DNA of 64,000 nt from positions 59,312 to 123,311 of the forward strand of contig NZ_JAAKEN010000009.1 of the NCBI RefSeq assembly GCF_011039175.1, in the 5' to 3' direction. Shown here piece by piece: positions 33,529-41,499 of the stretch. A program made the translations under genes and the position numbers. Each line of letters opens with the position of its first letter. Within the stretch, counting starts at the first letter, position 1. This DNA is from Slackia sp. ZJ119 (lineage in GTDB: Bacteria; Actinomycetota; Coriobacteriia; Coriobacteriales; Eggerthellaceae). The notes below the pieces were generated by a model, which was given only the letters and a program-made list of their open reading frames with translations, was not told the DNA's origin and ran no database searches.

Positions 33529-35667
33529 ATGGCCGAGGCGCTCTATCGCAAATACCGCCCGCAGATCTTCGAAGATGTGGTGGGCCAGGAATCCATCGAG
33601 CGCACCCTGAAAAACGCCATCGCGCAGGACAAAGTGAGCCACGCGTACCTGTTCACGGGCCCGCGCGGCACCGGCAAGACCACGACGGCCCGCCTGCTGG
33701 CGAAAGCGCTGCTCTGCGAGCGCGGCCCGACGTCCGAGCCCGACGGCACCTGCGAGGACTGCCGGCTCATCGCCGAGGGCACGCATCCCGACGTCTACGA
33801 GCTGGACGCCGCCTCGCGCACGGGCGTGGAAAACGTGCGCGAGGAAATCATCGGCCGCGTCCATTACGCCCCGACGCGCGGGCGCTACAAGGTCTACATC
33901 ATCGACGAGGTCCACATGCTGTCGACGGCTGCTTTCAACGCGCTGCTGAAGACGCTCGAAGAGCCGCCCGACCACGTGGTGTTCGTGCTGGCGACCACCG
34001 ATCCGCAAAAAGTCCCCGAAACCATCCACTCGCGCTGCCAGCGCTTCGATTTCCGCCGCATTTCCGCGGAAGACATCGTCACGCGGCTGGGCGCCATTTG
34101 CGTGTCGGAGGACGTCGAGTTCGACGGGGAGGCGCTCGACCTCATCGCGCACCGCGCCGACGGGGCCATGCGAAACGCGCTGACGTCGCTTGAGCAGCTG
34201 ATCGCGTTCGGCGACGGGAACGTGAGCATGGACGTGGCCGAGCGCCTGCTGGGCGGCGTGAGCGCCACCGACGTCGCCGCGCTGGTCCAGGCCATCGGCC
34301 GCCGAGACGCCGCCGCCTGCTTTCGCTGGGTGGCCGATTTGGTCGATTCCGGCGGGGACGTGGCCGGGCTTGCCCGCGAACTGGCCGGACACATGCGCAA
34401 CCTGTACGTGATGAGCGTGGCCGGCGCCGAAGTGGCGCTGGACGTGAGCGCGGCGGAGCGTCGCGAAATGGCCGACGAGCTGCCGTTTTTCCCGCTTGAC
34501 CGCGCGGCGCACGTGCTGGGCGTGCTGGGAGACGTGATGGTCGACCTGAAGACGGCGAGCAATGCGCGGCTCGTGTTCGAGATCGCGCTGACGCGCATGA
34601 TTCGTCCGGAATCGGACGTGACGCTGGAATCGCTGGCCGCGCGCGTGGAGGCGCTGGAGGCGTCGTTGCCGGCCGGCGGCGGGTTTGCCGCTCCGACAGG
34701 GCAGCCGGCCATGCAGGCCGCTCCGGCCTTCGAGCCCCAGCCCGCCTCGGCGTATGCGCCCCCGGCAGGGCACCCGGTCGCGCAAGCGGCCGCCGCGGCC
34801 CGGCCCGCCGAGGCCGCTGCCGCGGTCGCGTCCGTCCCGGCGGCCGCCCAGCCTGAACCCCAGCCCGCGGCCCAGCTCGCCCCGGCGACCGAGGCCGAGC
34901 CCAGGCGGCCTGCGTCCGCTGCGACGTCGCCCACCTTGGCCCAGACGTTGGAAAACCCGGCCGCGCTTCAGCGCTTCTGGCAAGGGGTGCTCACCGCCAT
35001 GGAGCACGTGAAGCCTTCGCTGCGCGTGCTGTTCATGGGCACGAAGGCGCTCTACGACGCTGCGGGCGCACAGGTGCGCATCGAGTTTCCGGCGACGAAC
35101 GATTTCGCGTTCAAGGCCTCGCAGAAGCCCGACGTGCAAAACGAGCTGAGAAAGGCGCTCGCCCAGCAGGCCGGCGAAGATGTCGCCTACGTCCTCGTTC
35201 GCGCCGCCTCGGCCGCTTCAGTGCCGGCTGCGGCCGCGTCCGCCGCTGCTTCGGTGCCGGCGGATGCCGCAGCCTTCCAAGCGCCCGTGCGCCAGGAGGC
35301 CCGGCCCGCCTCGTCGGCCCGGCCCGAGCCGGTTCCGTACGCCGCGCCTGCCCAGGCGGCGCCTTCCGAGGCACAGCCCTTCCACGAGGACGTGCCGCTC
35401 GACGCCTACGACGCCGTCGACCTGCCGCCTTGGGAAGACGAGCCTGCGCCCTTCGCGCCGCCGGCCTCGTCGGCCGCCGACGCGCCCGCTTCCCGGCCGG
35501 CTGCGCCCGAATCGTCGCAGGAGGCGCCTTCCGATGCCGCGCCCGCCGCACGTGCGTCCGCATCGCCGCAACCTGCCGCTTCCGGCGCCGCGCTCAGCTC
35601 CGATGACCTACAATCCATGCTCAACGCCAGCTGGGGCGGCGGCATCGTCGTCGAGACCATCGAATAG
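33529..35667 (+). CDS. dnaX: DNA polymerase III subunits gamma/tau
   Basis: The ATG at 33529 follows GGGAGG and gives the canonical start MAEALYRKYRPQIFEDVVGQ. The clamp-loader ATPase shows Walker A GPRGTGKT (44-51), a zinc-binding stretch (LCERG...CEDC), Walker B YIIDEVHML and the SRC arginine-finger motif. Beyond residue ~370 comes a long Pro/Ala-rich linker, one folded tau-like domain (RFWQGVLTAMEHVKPSLRVL) and another Pro/Ala-rich tail. The protein (712 aa) loads the sliding clamp and links polymerases. Confidence 0.95.
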   Translation: MAEALYRKYRPQIFEDVVGQESIERTLKNAIAQDKVSHAYLFTGPRGTGKTTTARLLAKALLCERGPTSEPDGTCEDCRLIAEGTHPDVYELDAASRTGVENVREEIIGRVHYAPTRGRYKVYIIDEVHMLSTAAFNALLKTLEEPPDHVVFVLATTDPQKVPETIHSRCQRFDFRRISAEDIVTRLGAICVSEDVEFDGEALDLIAHRADGAMRNALTSLEQLIAFGDGNVSMDVAERLLGGVSATDVAALVQAIGRRDAAACFRWVADLVDSGGDVAGLARELAGHMRNLYVMSVAGAEVALDVSAAERREMADELPFFPLDRAAHVLGVLGDVMVDLKTASNARLVFEIALTRMIRPESDVTLESLAARVEALEASLPAGGGFAAPTGQPAMQAAPAFEPQPASAYAPPAGHPVAQAAAAARPAEAAAAVASVPAAAQPEPQPAAQLAPATEAEPRRPASAATSPTLAQTLENPAALQRFWQGVLTAMEHVKPSLRVLFMGTKALYDAAGAQVRIEFPATNDFAFKASQKPDVQNELRKALAQQAGEDVAYVLVRAASAASVPAAAASAAASVPADAAAFQAPVRQEARPASSARPEPVPYAAPAQAAPSEAQPFHEDVPLDAYDAVDLPPWEDEPAPFAPPASSAADAPASRPAAPESSQEAPSDAAPAARASASPQPAASGAALSSDDLQSMLNASWGGGIVVETIE

Positions 35668-35778
35668 CGGCCGCGGCAAGCGATTCGGCCGCGGCGTTCG
35701 CGCCCGACGGATCGCCCGCGCCGTCAAATCGACCAAGCCAACCGAACCGACCAGACCGACCAGAAAGGACCCACCCCC

Positions 35779-36087
35779 ATGGACATGAAGAAAATGATGA
35801 AGCAAGCCCAAAAAATGCAGCGCGACCTGGCGCTGGCCCAAGAGGAAATCAAGACGATGACGTTTGAGGGCACCGCCGGCGGCGGCATGGTGAAGGCGGT
35901 CGCAATGGGCGACATGTCCATCCAGTCCGTCACCATCGACCCCGACGCCGTCGACCCCGAAGACGTCGACATGCTGCAGGACATGGTGTGCGCGGCCGTG
36001 AACGAGGCTTTGCGCGGCGTGTCCAACATGAGCACCGAGCGCCTGAACGCGGCGACCGGCGGCATGAACATCCCCGGCCTCATGTAG
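35779..36087 (+). CDS. ybaB: YbaB/EbfC nucleoid-associated protein
   Basis: This 102-residue protein starts MDMKKMMKQAQKMQRDLALA and contains TAGGGMVKAVAMGD and IDPDAVDPEDVDMLQDMV, the standard YbaB/EbfC pattern. It binds DNA as a dimer. It lies between dnaX and recR, the usual order, and is likely cotranscribed with them. Confidence 0.95.
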   Translation: MDMKKMMKQAQKMQRDLALAQEEIKTMTFEGTAGGGMVKAVAMGDMSIQSVTIDPDAVDPEDVDMLQDMVCAAVNEALRGVSNMSTERLNAATGGMNIPGLM

Positions 36088-36114
36088 CGTGCGTCCCGCG
36101 TCGCTTTTCTGCCC

Positions 36115-36711
36115 ATGTACGGAGCCGCATCCATACAAGCCCTGCTTGACGAGCTCGAGCGCCTTCCCGGCATCGGCCCGAAATCGGCCCAGCGCATCGC
36201 CTACTGGATTCTGAACGCCGACAAGGCGTCTGCGCTGCGGCTGGCCGATGCCATTGCGCAGGTGAAAAGCACGGTCCACTTCTGCCCGCAGTGCTTCAAC
36301 TACGCGGAAGGCGACCTGTGCGACATCTGCGCGTCGCCCAAGCGCGACCGAGGCATGCTCTGCGTCGTCAGCGAGCCGCGCGACATAGCCCCCATCGAGC
36401 GCACCGCCGTGTTCGGCGGGCTGTACCACGTGCTGGGCGGGGCGCTTTCCCCCATGGAGGGCATCGGCCCTGACGAGCTGCATGTTCGCGAGCTTATGGG
36501 GCGCTTGGCGTCCGAGGACGTGCGCGAGGTAGTCATCGCGACGAACCCCAACATCGAAGGGGAGACGACGGCCGCCTATCTCGCGCGTCTCATCAAGCCG
36601 CTGGGCATTCCCGTCACGCGTCCCGCGAGCGGCCTTCCCGTGGGCGGCGATCTGGAATTCGCCGACGAAGTGACGCTCGGCCGGGCCCTCGAAGGCAGGC
36701 GTCCGCTGTAG
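36115..36711 (+). CDS. recR: recombination mediator RecR
   Basis: The 198-residue protein has the helix-hairpin-helix (LLDELERLPGIGPKSAQRIA), the C4 zinc finger (FCPQCFNYAEGDLCDIC), the Toprim domain (LCVVSEPRDI; TNPNIEGETTAAYLA) and the C-terminal Walker-like SGLPVGGDLEFAD. It loads RecA on gapped DNA with RecO. Length and all domains are normal. Confidence 0.97.
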   Translation: MYGAASIQALLDELERLPGIGPKSAQRIAYWILNADKASALRLADAIAQVKSTVHFCPQCFNYAEGDLCDICASPKRDRGMLCVVSEPRDIAPIERTAVFGGLYHVLGGALSPMEGIGPDELHVRELMGRLASEDVREVVIATNPNIEGETTAAYLARLIKPLGIPVTRPASGLPVGGDLEFADEVTLGRALEGRRPL

Positions 36712-36804
36712 CGGGCCGGAGCGCGGCGGGTTGGAAGCTCCGCCCGATGCGACGGGGCTTCGCGCGGGCCGGAGCGCGGCGGGGCGAACGCCCCCAGACA
36801 AAAG

Positions 36805-36844
36805 AAAAAAGGTTCTATCCCCTCCAAACATAGAACCTTTTTCT
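36805..36844. terminator. bidirectional terminator after recR
   Basis: AAAAAAGGTTCTAT and ATAGAACCTTTTT form a 12-13 bp stem with A and T tracts on both sides. Upstream, GCGGGCCGGAGCGCGGCGGG occurs twice (36713, 36763). Confidence 0.92.
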
Positions 36845-37016
36845 TACGGAGGTTTTTGGTAACGATGCCCGCGAAGTCCGTATCCTCAGCGGATGCCGAT
36901 CAGTATACTATGCTCCTTCACGAAACTTCAATATCTTTTTTGAGAAGAATACAGACGCAAACAAGCCTTGCATGACGGCGCTCGATCTGCGGCGCGGCGT
37001 CGGTTTGCCGGAAGGC

Positions 37017-37046
37017 TTTGCAAGAGCATGGGACTCGCGCTATGAT
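37017..37046 (+). promoter_or_regulatory. possible promoter of mobBA
   Basis: TTTGCA (37017-37022) and TATGAT (37041-37046) are separated by 18 bases. The leader to the ATG at 37134 is about 80 bases; I saw no clear molybdenum-cofactor riboswitch in it. The rest of 36850-37016 is AT-richer than its surroundings and shows no gene. Confidence 0.35.
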
Positions 37047-37133
37047 ACGCAATTAAGAATAGTCAACGATGCGAAGTTGCATGTTCGCAAGGAAAAGACG
37101 GGTCTCGAGCATAGTATAAAGCGGAGGGGTACT

Positions 37134-38420
37134 ATGATTCAGAAGCCAAGCCCGGCCGTCGCGGTCGTCGGGCGCCACAATTCTGGAAAAACGACGCTGG
37201 TCGAACGCGTCATCGCCGAGCTGACGGCACGCGGGCACGACATCGGCAGCGTCAAGCATCACGGCCACAAAGGGTTCGACATCGATTATCCGGGGAAGGA
37301 TTCCTACCGCCATCGCGCGGCCGGGGCGAGCGAGACGGTCATCGTCGCTCCGGACAAGATGGCGCGGGTGAAGACGCTCGAGCACGACTTGGAATGCTCG
37401 CAGATCGTCGCGTCCATGCCGAACCACGATCTGGTGGTCGTCGAAGGCTATCGGAAAAGCGGCCTGCCCACCATCGAGATCATGCGGCAGGCCAACGCCG
37501 CCGACGCACGGGTGGCGGAAGTGTTCGCGCAAGCCGCCGAACAGGGGCTGCCGCTCGGGTTCGATTTCGTGCAGCAGGCGCGGGCCGAGCAGCGCGGCGA
37601 GGCGTTCGCGCTCGGGGTTGCGGCCGCGCAGGCGCCTGATCCGCACCCCGACCTGGTCGAAAAGCTGCCTACGCAGCGCACGGTCGCGCTCGTGACCGAC
37701 ATTCCCCGGGCCCAGCAGGCGGCAAAAGCCTACGGCCTGCCCTGCTTCGGCCCCGATGACATCGACGGCGTCTCCGACTTTTTGGAGGCCGGCTACGTGC
37801 GCCCGCGCCTGTCCGTCGTCATTCAGGCGGGCGGGGAAAGCCGCCGCATGGGCCGAAGCAAGGCCACGGTGCCTTTCGGCGGCCGGCCGCTCATGGCGCA
37901 CATGGTCGAGCGCATGCTGCCGGTGGCCGACGAGCTGGTCATCACCACGAACGAGCCCGAAAACCTCGGCTTCCTCGCTGAAGAGTTTCCCGAGGCTGAC
38001 ATTCGTCTCGTGCGCGACGCCCTGCCGACGCGTGGGGCGCTTCCCGGCTTTCTGACCGGGCTTTCCGCCGCGTCGTGCCCCATCGTCGCCATGGTGGCGT
38101 GCGACATGGTCAACGCCTCGTCCGCGCTGTCGATGGCCGAGGCGCAAAAGCTCATCGAGACCGGCGCCGACGCCGTGGTGCCGGTGAACATGCACGGGTT
38201 CGAGCCGTTCCACGGGGTCTACCGACGCGAAGAATGCCTGGCCGCCGTGCAGTCGGCGCTCGACAGCGGTGAAACGAAGGTGCAACACTTCATCCGCAGG
38301 GTGAGGATGGCGCCGTTCACGCGTGACGAGGTGCTGGAAGTGGAGCCGCGCGGCGGATGCTTCCTCAACGCGAACACGCCTGACGAGCTGGCGACGCTCG
38401 AACGGTCGCTTTTGGCGTAG
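37134..38420 (+). CDS. mobBA: MobB-MobA fusion for molybdenum cofactor nucleotide addition
   Basis: GGAGGGG lies before the ATG at 37134. Residues 1-~215 are MobB with the P-loop GRHNSGKT (13-20). Residues ~225-428 are MobA, molybdenum cofactor guanylyltransferase, with VVIQAGGESRRMGRSKA binding GTP and later VACDMVNASSAL. MobA links GMP to molybdopterin to form the bis-MGD cofactor of DMSO-reductase-type enzymes; MobB aids the step. The stop TAG is the first triplet of a MITE-like element. Confidence 0.92.
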   Translation: MIQKPSPAVAVVGRHNSGKTTLVERVIAELTARGHDIGSVKHHGHKGFDIDYPGKDSYRHRAAGASETVIVAPDKMARVKTLEHDLECSQIVASMPNHDLVVVEGYRKSGLPTIEIMRQANAADARVAEVFAQAAEQGLPLGFDFVQQARAEQRGEAFALGVAAAQAPDPHPDLVEKLPTQRTVALVTDIPRAQQAAKAYGLPCFGPDDIDGVSDFLEAGYVRPRLSVVIQAGGESRRMGRSKATVPFGGRPLMAHMVERMLPVADELVITTNEPENLGFLAEEFPEADIRLVRDALPTRGALPGFLTGLSAASCPIVAMVACDMVNASSALSMAEAQKLIETGADAVVPVNMHGFEPFHGVYRREECLAAVQSALDSGETKVQHFIRRVRMAPFTRDEVLEVEPRGGCFLNANTPDELATLERSLLA

Positions 38421-38577
38421 GGAAACGCTGGTCAATTCCGCCGGCCCTGCACTGGCGAGCCGGCGCCTGGAAGCTTCAGATCTCGTTCGCGCACGTCAGT
38501 GCGCTCGCTCGATCTTCAGCCCCCAGGCATCCGCCTCGCCGGCGCAGGACAAGACGGCTTTAACCAGTGTTTCCCTA
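38418..38577. repeat. MITE-like element, copy 2 (complete, about 160 bp)
   Basis: It has the same ends and inner order as copy 1 at 816: left end TAGGGAAACGCTGGTCAATT, CGTTCGCGCACGTCAGTGCG-like centre, right end from GGACAAGACGGCTTTAACC to TTTCCCTA. Its first three bases are the stop codon of mobBA. Confidence 0.8.
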
Positions 38578-38600
38578 GGGAAACACTGACCAATTCCGTC
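38576..38600 (+). repeat. MITE-like element, abutting left end
   Basis: TAGGGAAACACTGACCAATT directly follows the right end of copy 2, sharing the palindrome TTCCCTAGGGAA. No matching right end is found before the ferredoxin gene at 38769. Confidence 0.6.
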
Positions 38601-38768
38601 ATCCCTGCGTCTGCAGGGCAAGGCGGGACAGGCGCCGGGCGGGCCGCAAAGGCGCAGCCGGCGTCTGTCCGTTCCGGTCGCAAAGGCTTCCAAGCCGCCG
38701 CTCGCTTGACGTCTGCGCTATCATGAAGGCGGAAACGCCCCGAGGCGCTGAGGAAGCAAGGAGCTCTC

Positions 38769-39929
38769 ATGCCCAACGTCATGGACATCGTAGAAGTCGC
38801 GAAAGCCCTGGAAACCAAGGCGGTTCTCGTCGTGGACGACCGCTGCACGGTGGTCCGCAACCGCCATTCCACGTGCACGAAGTGCGCCGACGCCTGTCTG
38901 GCCGACGCCGTGCATGCTGAGAAGAACAAGCTGTTCTTCGACGGAGAGGCCTGCATCAAGTGCGGCGCCTGCACGACGGTGTGCCCGTGCGAAGCGCTCG
39001 TGCCGCTCGCCCCGCTTGACGAGGTCATCGCCGAAGAGGCGCCCCTGACCATGGAGGCTGCCGGCGGCGCGGCGGTGTTCGCGTGCGCACGCATCGCGTC
39101 CAAAAGATGCGGCGATCCGACGAAGTACGTGGAAGTGCCTTGTCTGGCCCGCATGGACGAGGCGAGCATCGTGGAGGCCGCCGCGAGGGGCGCAAGCGAG
39201 ATCGTGCTCGTGGACGGGAACTGCCGAACCTGCAAATACCGCTTCACCAGCTCCGGCACCGACGTGACCGCAGAAACCGCCGCGCAGCTCATCGCGGCCC
39301 AAGGCAGCCCGGTGCAGGTGCGACGCGCCTCCGAGTTTCCCGAGTGCGCCGTCATGCAGGACTACCACAGCTACCTGCAGGAATCGCGTCGCGACTTCTT
39401 CGCCGGCACGGGGGTGCGGGCGCGAGAGGCGGCGGTGAAGTCGGTCGAGACGCTCGTGTTCAAGAAAAACGACAACCAGGTGCTGGCTGCTCTGCGCGAA
39501 CGCATGGCGCTCACCGAAGACGGCACGTTGCCCCAGTTCGATCCGCAGCGCCACATGCGCATCCTCGACGCGATGGACGCCATCGGCCCGTCGACGGAGC
39601 CTTACGTGGACACGCGCGTGTTCGGCTCGGTGGAGATCGACACGGAAAAATGCAAGGCCTGCAAGATGTGCACCGTCTTCTGCACCACGGGCGCCCTGCA
39701 CAAGACCGACCTGGCGCCCGAAGACGGCGTCGGCAGCTTCCTGGAATTTTCCGCCGCCGAATGCGTGCAGTGCCGCCTGTGCGAAGACTCGTGCATCAAC
39801 AAGTGCCTGCACGTGAACTCGCGCGTGTCCACCGACGAGCTGTTCGACTTCGAGCCGCGTCTCATCCATCTGCCCGACCCGCCGCGCCGCCCCGGCATGC
39901 TCGGCCAGGCCGGCCGCAAGAAGCGCTGA
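38769..39929 (+). CDS. multi-cluster 4Fe-4S ferredoxin-type electron-transfer protein
   Basis: AAGGAG precedes the ATG. The 386-residue protein has an N-terminal pair of cysteine clusters (CTKCADACLADAV, CIKCGACTTVCPCEAL). The middle domain resembles the FlpD/MvhD type (EVPCLARMDEASIVEAAARG, DGNCRTCKY), and the C-terminal pair is CKACKMCTVFCTTGAL and CVQCRLCEDSCINKC. It could relay electrons between a dehydrogenase and a molybdoenzyme; proximity to mobBA fits this but does not prove it. Confidence 0.82.
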   Translation: MPNVMDIVEVAKALETKAVLVVDDRCTVVRNRHSTCTKCADACLADAVHAEKNKLFFDGEACIKCGACTTVCPCEALVPLAPLDEVIAEEAPLTMEAAGGAAVFACARIASKRCGDPTKYVEVPCLARMDEASIVEAAARGASEIVLVDGNCRTCKYRFTSSGTDVTAETAAQLIAAQGSPVQVRRASEFPECAVMQDYHSYLQESRRDFFAGTGVRAREAAVKSVETLVFKKNDNQVLAALRERMALTEDGTLPQFDPQRHMRILDAMDAIGPSTEPYVDTRVFGSVEIDTEKCKACKMCTVFCTTGALHKTDLAPEDGVGSFLEFSAAECVQCRLCEDSCINKCLHVNSRVSTDELFDFEPRLIHLPDPPRRPGMLGQAGRKKR

Positions 39930-39951
39930 TTCGTTTTATCAGCAAAAAACA

Positions 39952-39980
39952 GGGGCGGAGCAGGCCGTCCGCTTCGCCCC
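39952..39980 (+). terminator. terminator-like hairpin, copy 1 of duplicated pair
   Basis: GGGGCGGAGC and GCTTCGCCCC pair (10 bp, one wobble) around AGGCCGTCC. About 50 bases including this hairpin and beginning at the TGA stop of the ferredoxin gene recur at 41421-41472. Confidence 0.7.
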
Positions 39981-40010
39981 CTTTCTGTGCCTTTTGTTCG
40001 CGCTTTCGTA

Positions 40011-40062
40011 TTCTGGACTTCATTAAAGTCCAGAATGTTATATTATAGACTTCAATGAAGTC
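40011..40062. promoter_or_regulatory. two palindromic operator-like sites with TATTAT box
   Basis: TTCTGGACTT/AAGTCCAGAA (40011-40035) and GACTTC-aat-GAAGTC (40048-40062) share the half-site GGACTT and flank TATTAT (40041-40046), just before the ATPase start. They look like repressor sites over the promoter. Confidence 0.5.
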
Positions 40063-40079
40063 CATAGAGAGAGTCCTTC

Positions 40080-41423
40080 ATGAACCACACCGTTGTCGAA
40101 ATTCTTGAAGAGTTCAATCTGGCTGAGTACATGCCCATCATTCCGCGCGAATTGGACCTTGGCGAGCCTTTGCCGCCTCGACGCGGAAATCTTGTCAAGG
40201 TCGTGACGGGCATGCGCAGGAGCGGAAAGACCTATCGGCTGTTTCAGGTCATGCAAGAACTGCAGGCGTCTGGCGTCGGCGCCGATGCCATGCTCTATTT
40301 CAATTTCGAAGACGATCGGCTTGGACGCGTTACCCCGCAAACTGGCGATGAAGTCTTAGAAGCCTTTTTCTATCTGCGGCAATCAAAGCCGGATGGGCTC
40401 TATCTCTTCTTCGACGAGATTCAGGAAATGGAAAACTGGGGCAAATGGCTTCGTCGCATCGTCGACACCGTGAAAGCCACCATCTATGTGACAGGCTCCT
40501 CCTCGAAAATGCTGTCGGTCGACGTGTCCACGGAATTTCGGGGCCGCTCCATCGAATTCGTCCAATATCCTCTGAGCTTCCGCGAATACGTTTCCCTCCA
40601 CGAGCCCGCTCTGAGCATCGAATCGCGAGGATATGCTCTTGCGGATCGAGTTGCGCTCGAGCGCCTTTTGAATGCGTTTCTGCTGCAAGGAGGCTTTCCC
40701 GCTGTGCAAAGCCTCCCTGCTTCGCAGGCTGCTTCGACCTTGCAAGGCTATGCGCAACGCGTGGTGGCTCGAGACGTGCTTGAGCGGCACAATCTCGGCA
40801 ATCCCCAGGCTGTGCATGCTTTTTCTCGCAAGGTGTTGGCGCTCAACGGTCGCAGGCTGTCTGTTCGCAAGATCGCCAATGAGCTGAGTTCGTCAGGGTT
40901 GAAGGTGGGTCGCGAAACCATTGCGCAATGTCTTGCATATTTCGAAGACGCCTTTCTCGTGCTTCCGGTTCGAGAACGAACTCGTTCGCTCGGCGAGCTG
41001 AATCAGGGCCTCAAGGCATATCCCGTTGATGTTGGTTTGGCGCGGGCGAACAGCCCCGCTTCGGCCAACGACCAGGGGCAAAGCCTTGAAAGCGCTGTAT
41101 GCGTCGAACTCATGCGCCGATGTGGCGGCGGGCGAAGCGCTTCGGTGAGCTATATGAAGACGGCAGAACATGGTCTCGAGGTTGATTTTTCGGTGGGTGA
41201 CGTGCTCTTCGGCGACGAGGCGCAATTGTTCCAAGTCACGTGGTCGCTCGAAGATCCCAAAACGCTCGCGCGGGAAACAAAAGCCCTTTGGGAAGCCATG
41301 GAGGAGCTGCATGTTCAGGAAGCCGTTTTGATCGTTGGAGACGGAAGCCGCCAAACCCTTGAAAAAGGCACGTTGCGCATCGACTGCATTCCCGCTGCCG
41401 AATGGTTTCTAGGGAAACACTGA
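40080..41423 (+). CDS. AAA ATPase with DUF4143 domain
   Basis: The 447-residue protein has an AAA_14 P-loop (VVTGMRRSGKTYRL), Walker B LYLFFDEIQEMENW, sensor VTGSSSKML and a C-terminal DUF4143 segment with SLESAVCVELMRR and DFSVGD. Members of this large family have no settled role. The gene has lower GC, its own palindromic operator region, and lies between two copies of a terminator sequence, suggesting later insertion. Its last codons and TGA are formed by a MITE-like end (CTAGGGAAACACTGA). Confidence 0.85.
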   Translation: MNHTVVEILEEFNLAEYMPIIPRELDLGEPLPPRRGNLVKVVTGMRRSGKTYRLFQVMQELQASGVGADAMLYFNFEDDRLGRVTPQTGDEVLEAFFYLRQSKPDGLYLFFDEIQEMENWGKWLRRIVDTVKATIYVTGSSSKMLSVDVSTEFRGRSIEFVQYPLSFREYVSLHEPALSIESRGYALADRVALERLLNAFLLQGGFPAVQSLPASQAASTLQGYAQRVVARDVLERHNLGNPQAVHAFSRKVLALNGRRLSVRKIANELSSSGLKVGRETIAQCLAYFEDAFLVLPVRERTRSLGELNQGLKAYPVDVGLARANSPASANDQGQSLESAVCVELMRRCGGGRSASVSYMKTAEHGLEVDFSVGDVLFGDEAQLFQVTWSLEDPKTLARETKALWEAMEELHVQEAVLIVGDGSRQTLEKGTLRIDCIPAAEWFLGKH

Positions 41424-41424
41424 C
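41410..41424 (+). repeat. MITE-like element, short end at gene stop
   Basis: TAGGGAAACACTGAC at the end of the ATPase gene matches the outer 15 bases of the MITE-like family. Here the TAG is out of frame and the following TGA ends the gene. Confidence 0.5.
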
Positions 41425-41443
41425 TCGTTTTGCCAGCAAATCA

Positions 41444-41472
41444 GGGGCGAAGCAGGCCGTCCGCTTCGCCCC
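41444..41472 (+). terminator. terminator-like hairpin, copy 2 of duplicated pair
   Basis: GGGGCGAAGC and GCTTCGCCCC form a perfect 10-bp stem around AGGCCGTCC. It serves both the ATPase gene and the convergent gene that ends at 41500. Confidence 0.75.
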
Positions 41473-41499
41473 TGTCTGCATTTTCCGTACGGCGCTTCC

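Noticed and set aside
36850..37133. Possible molybdenum-cofactor riboswitch before mobBA
   Set aside because: I could not find the conserved helices of that riboswitch class; a simple leader is enough.
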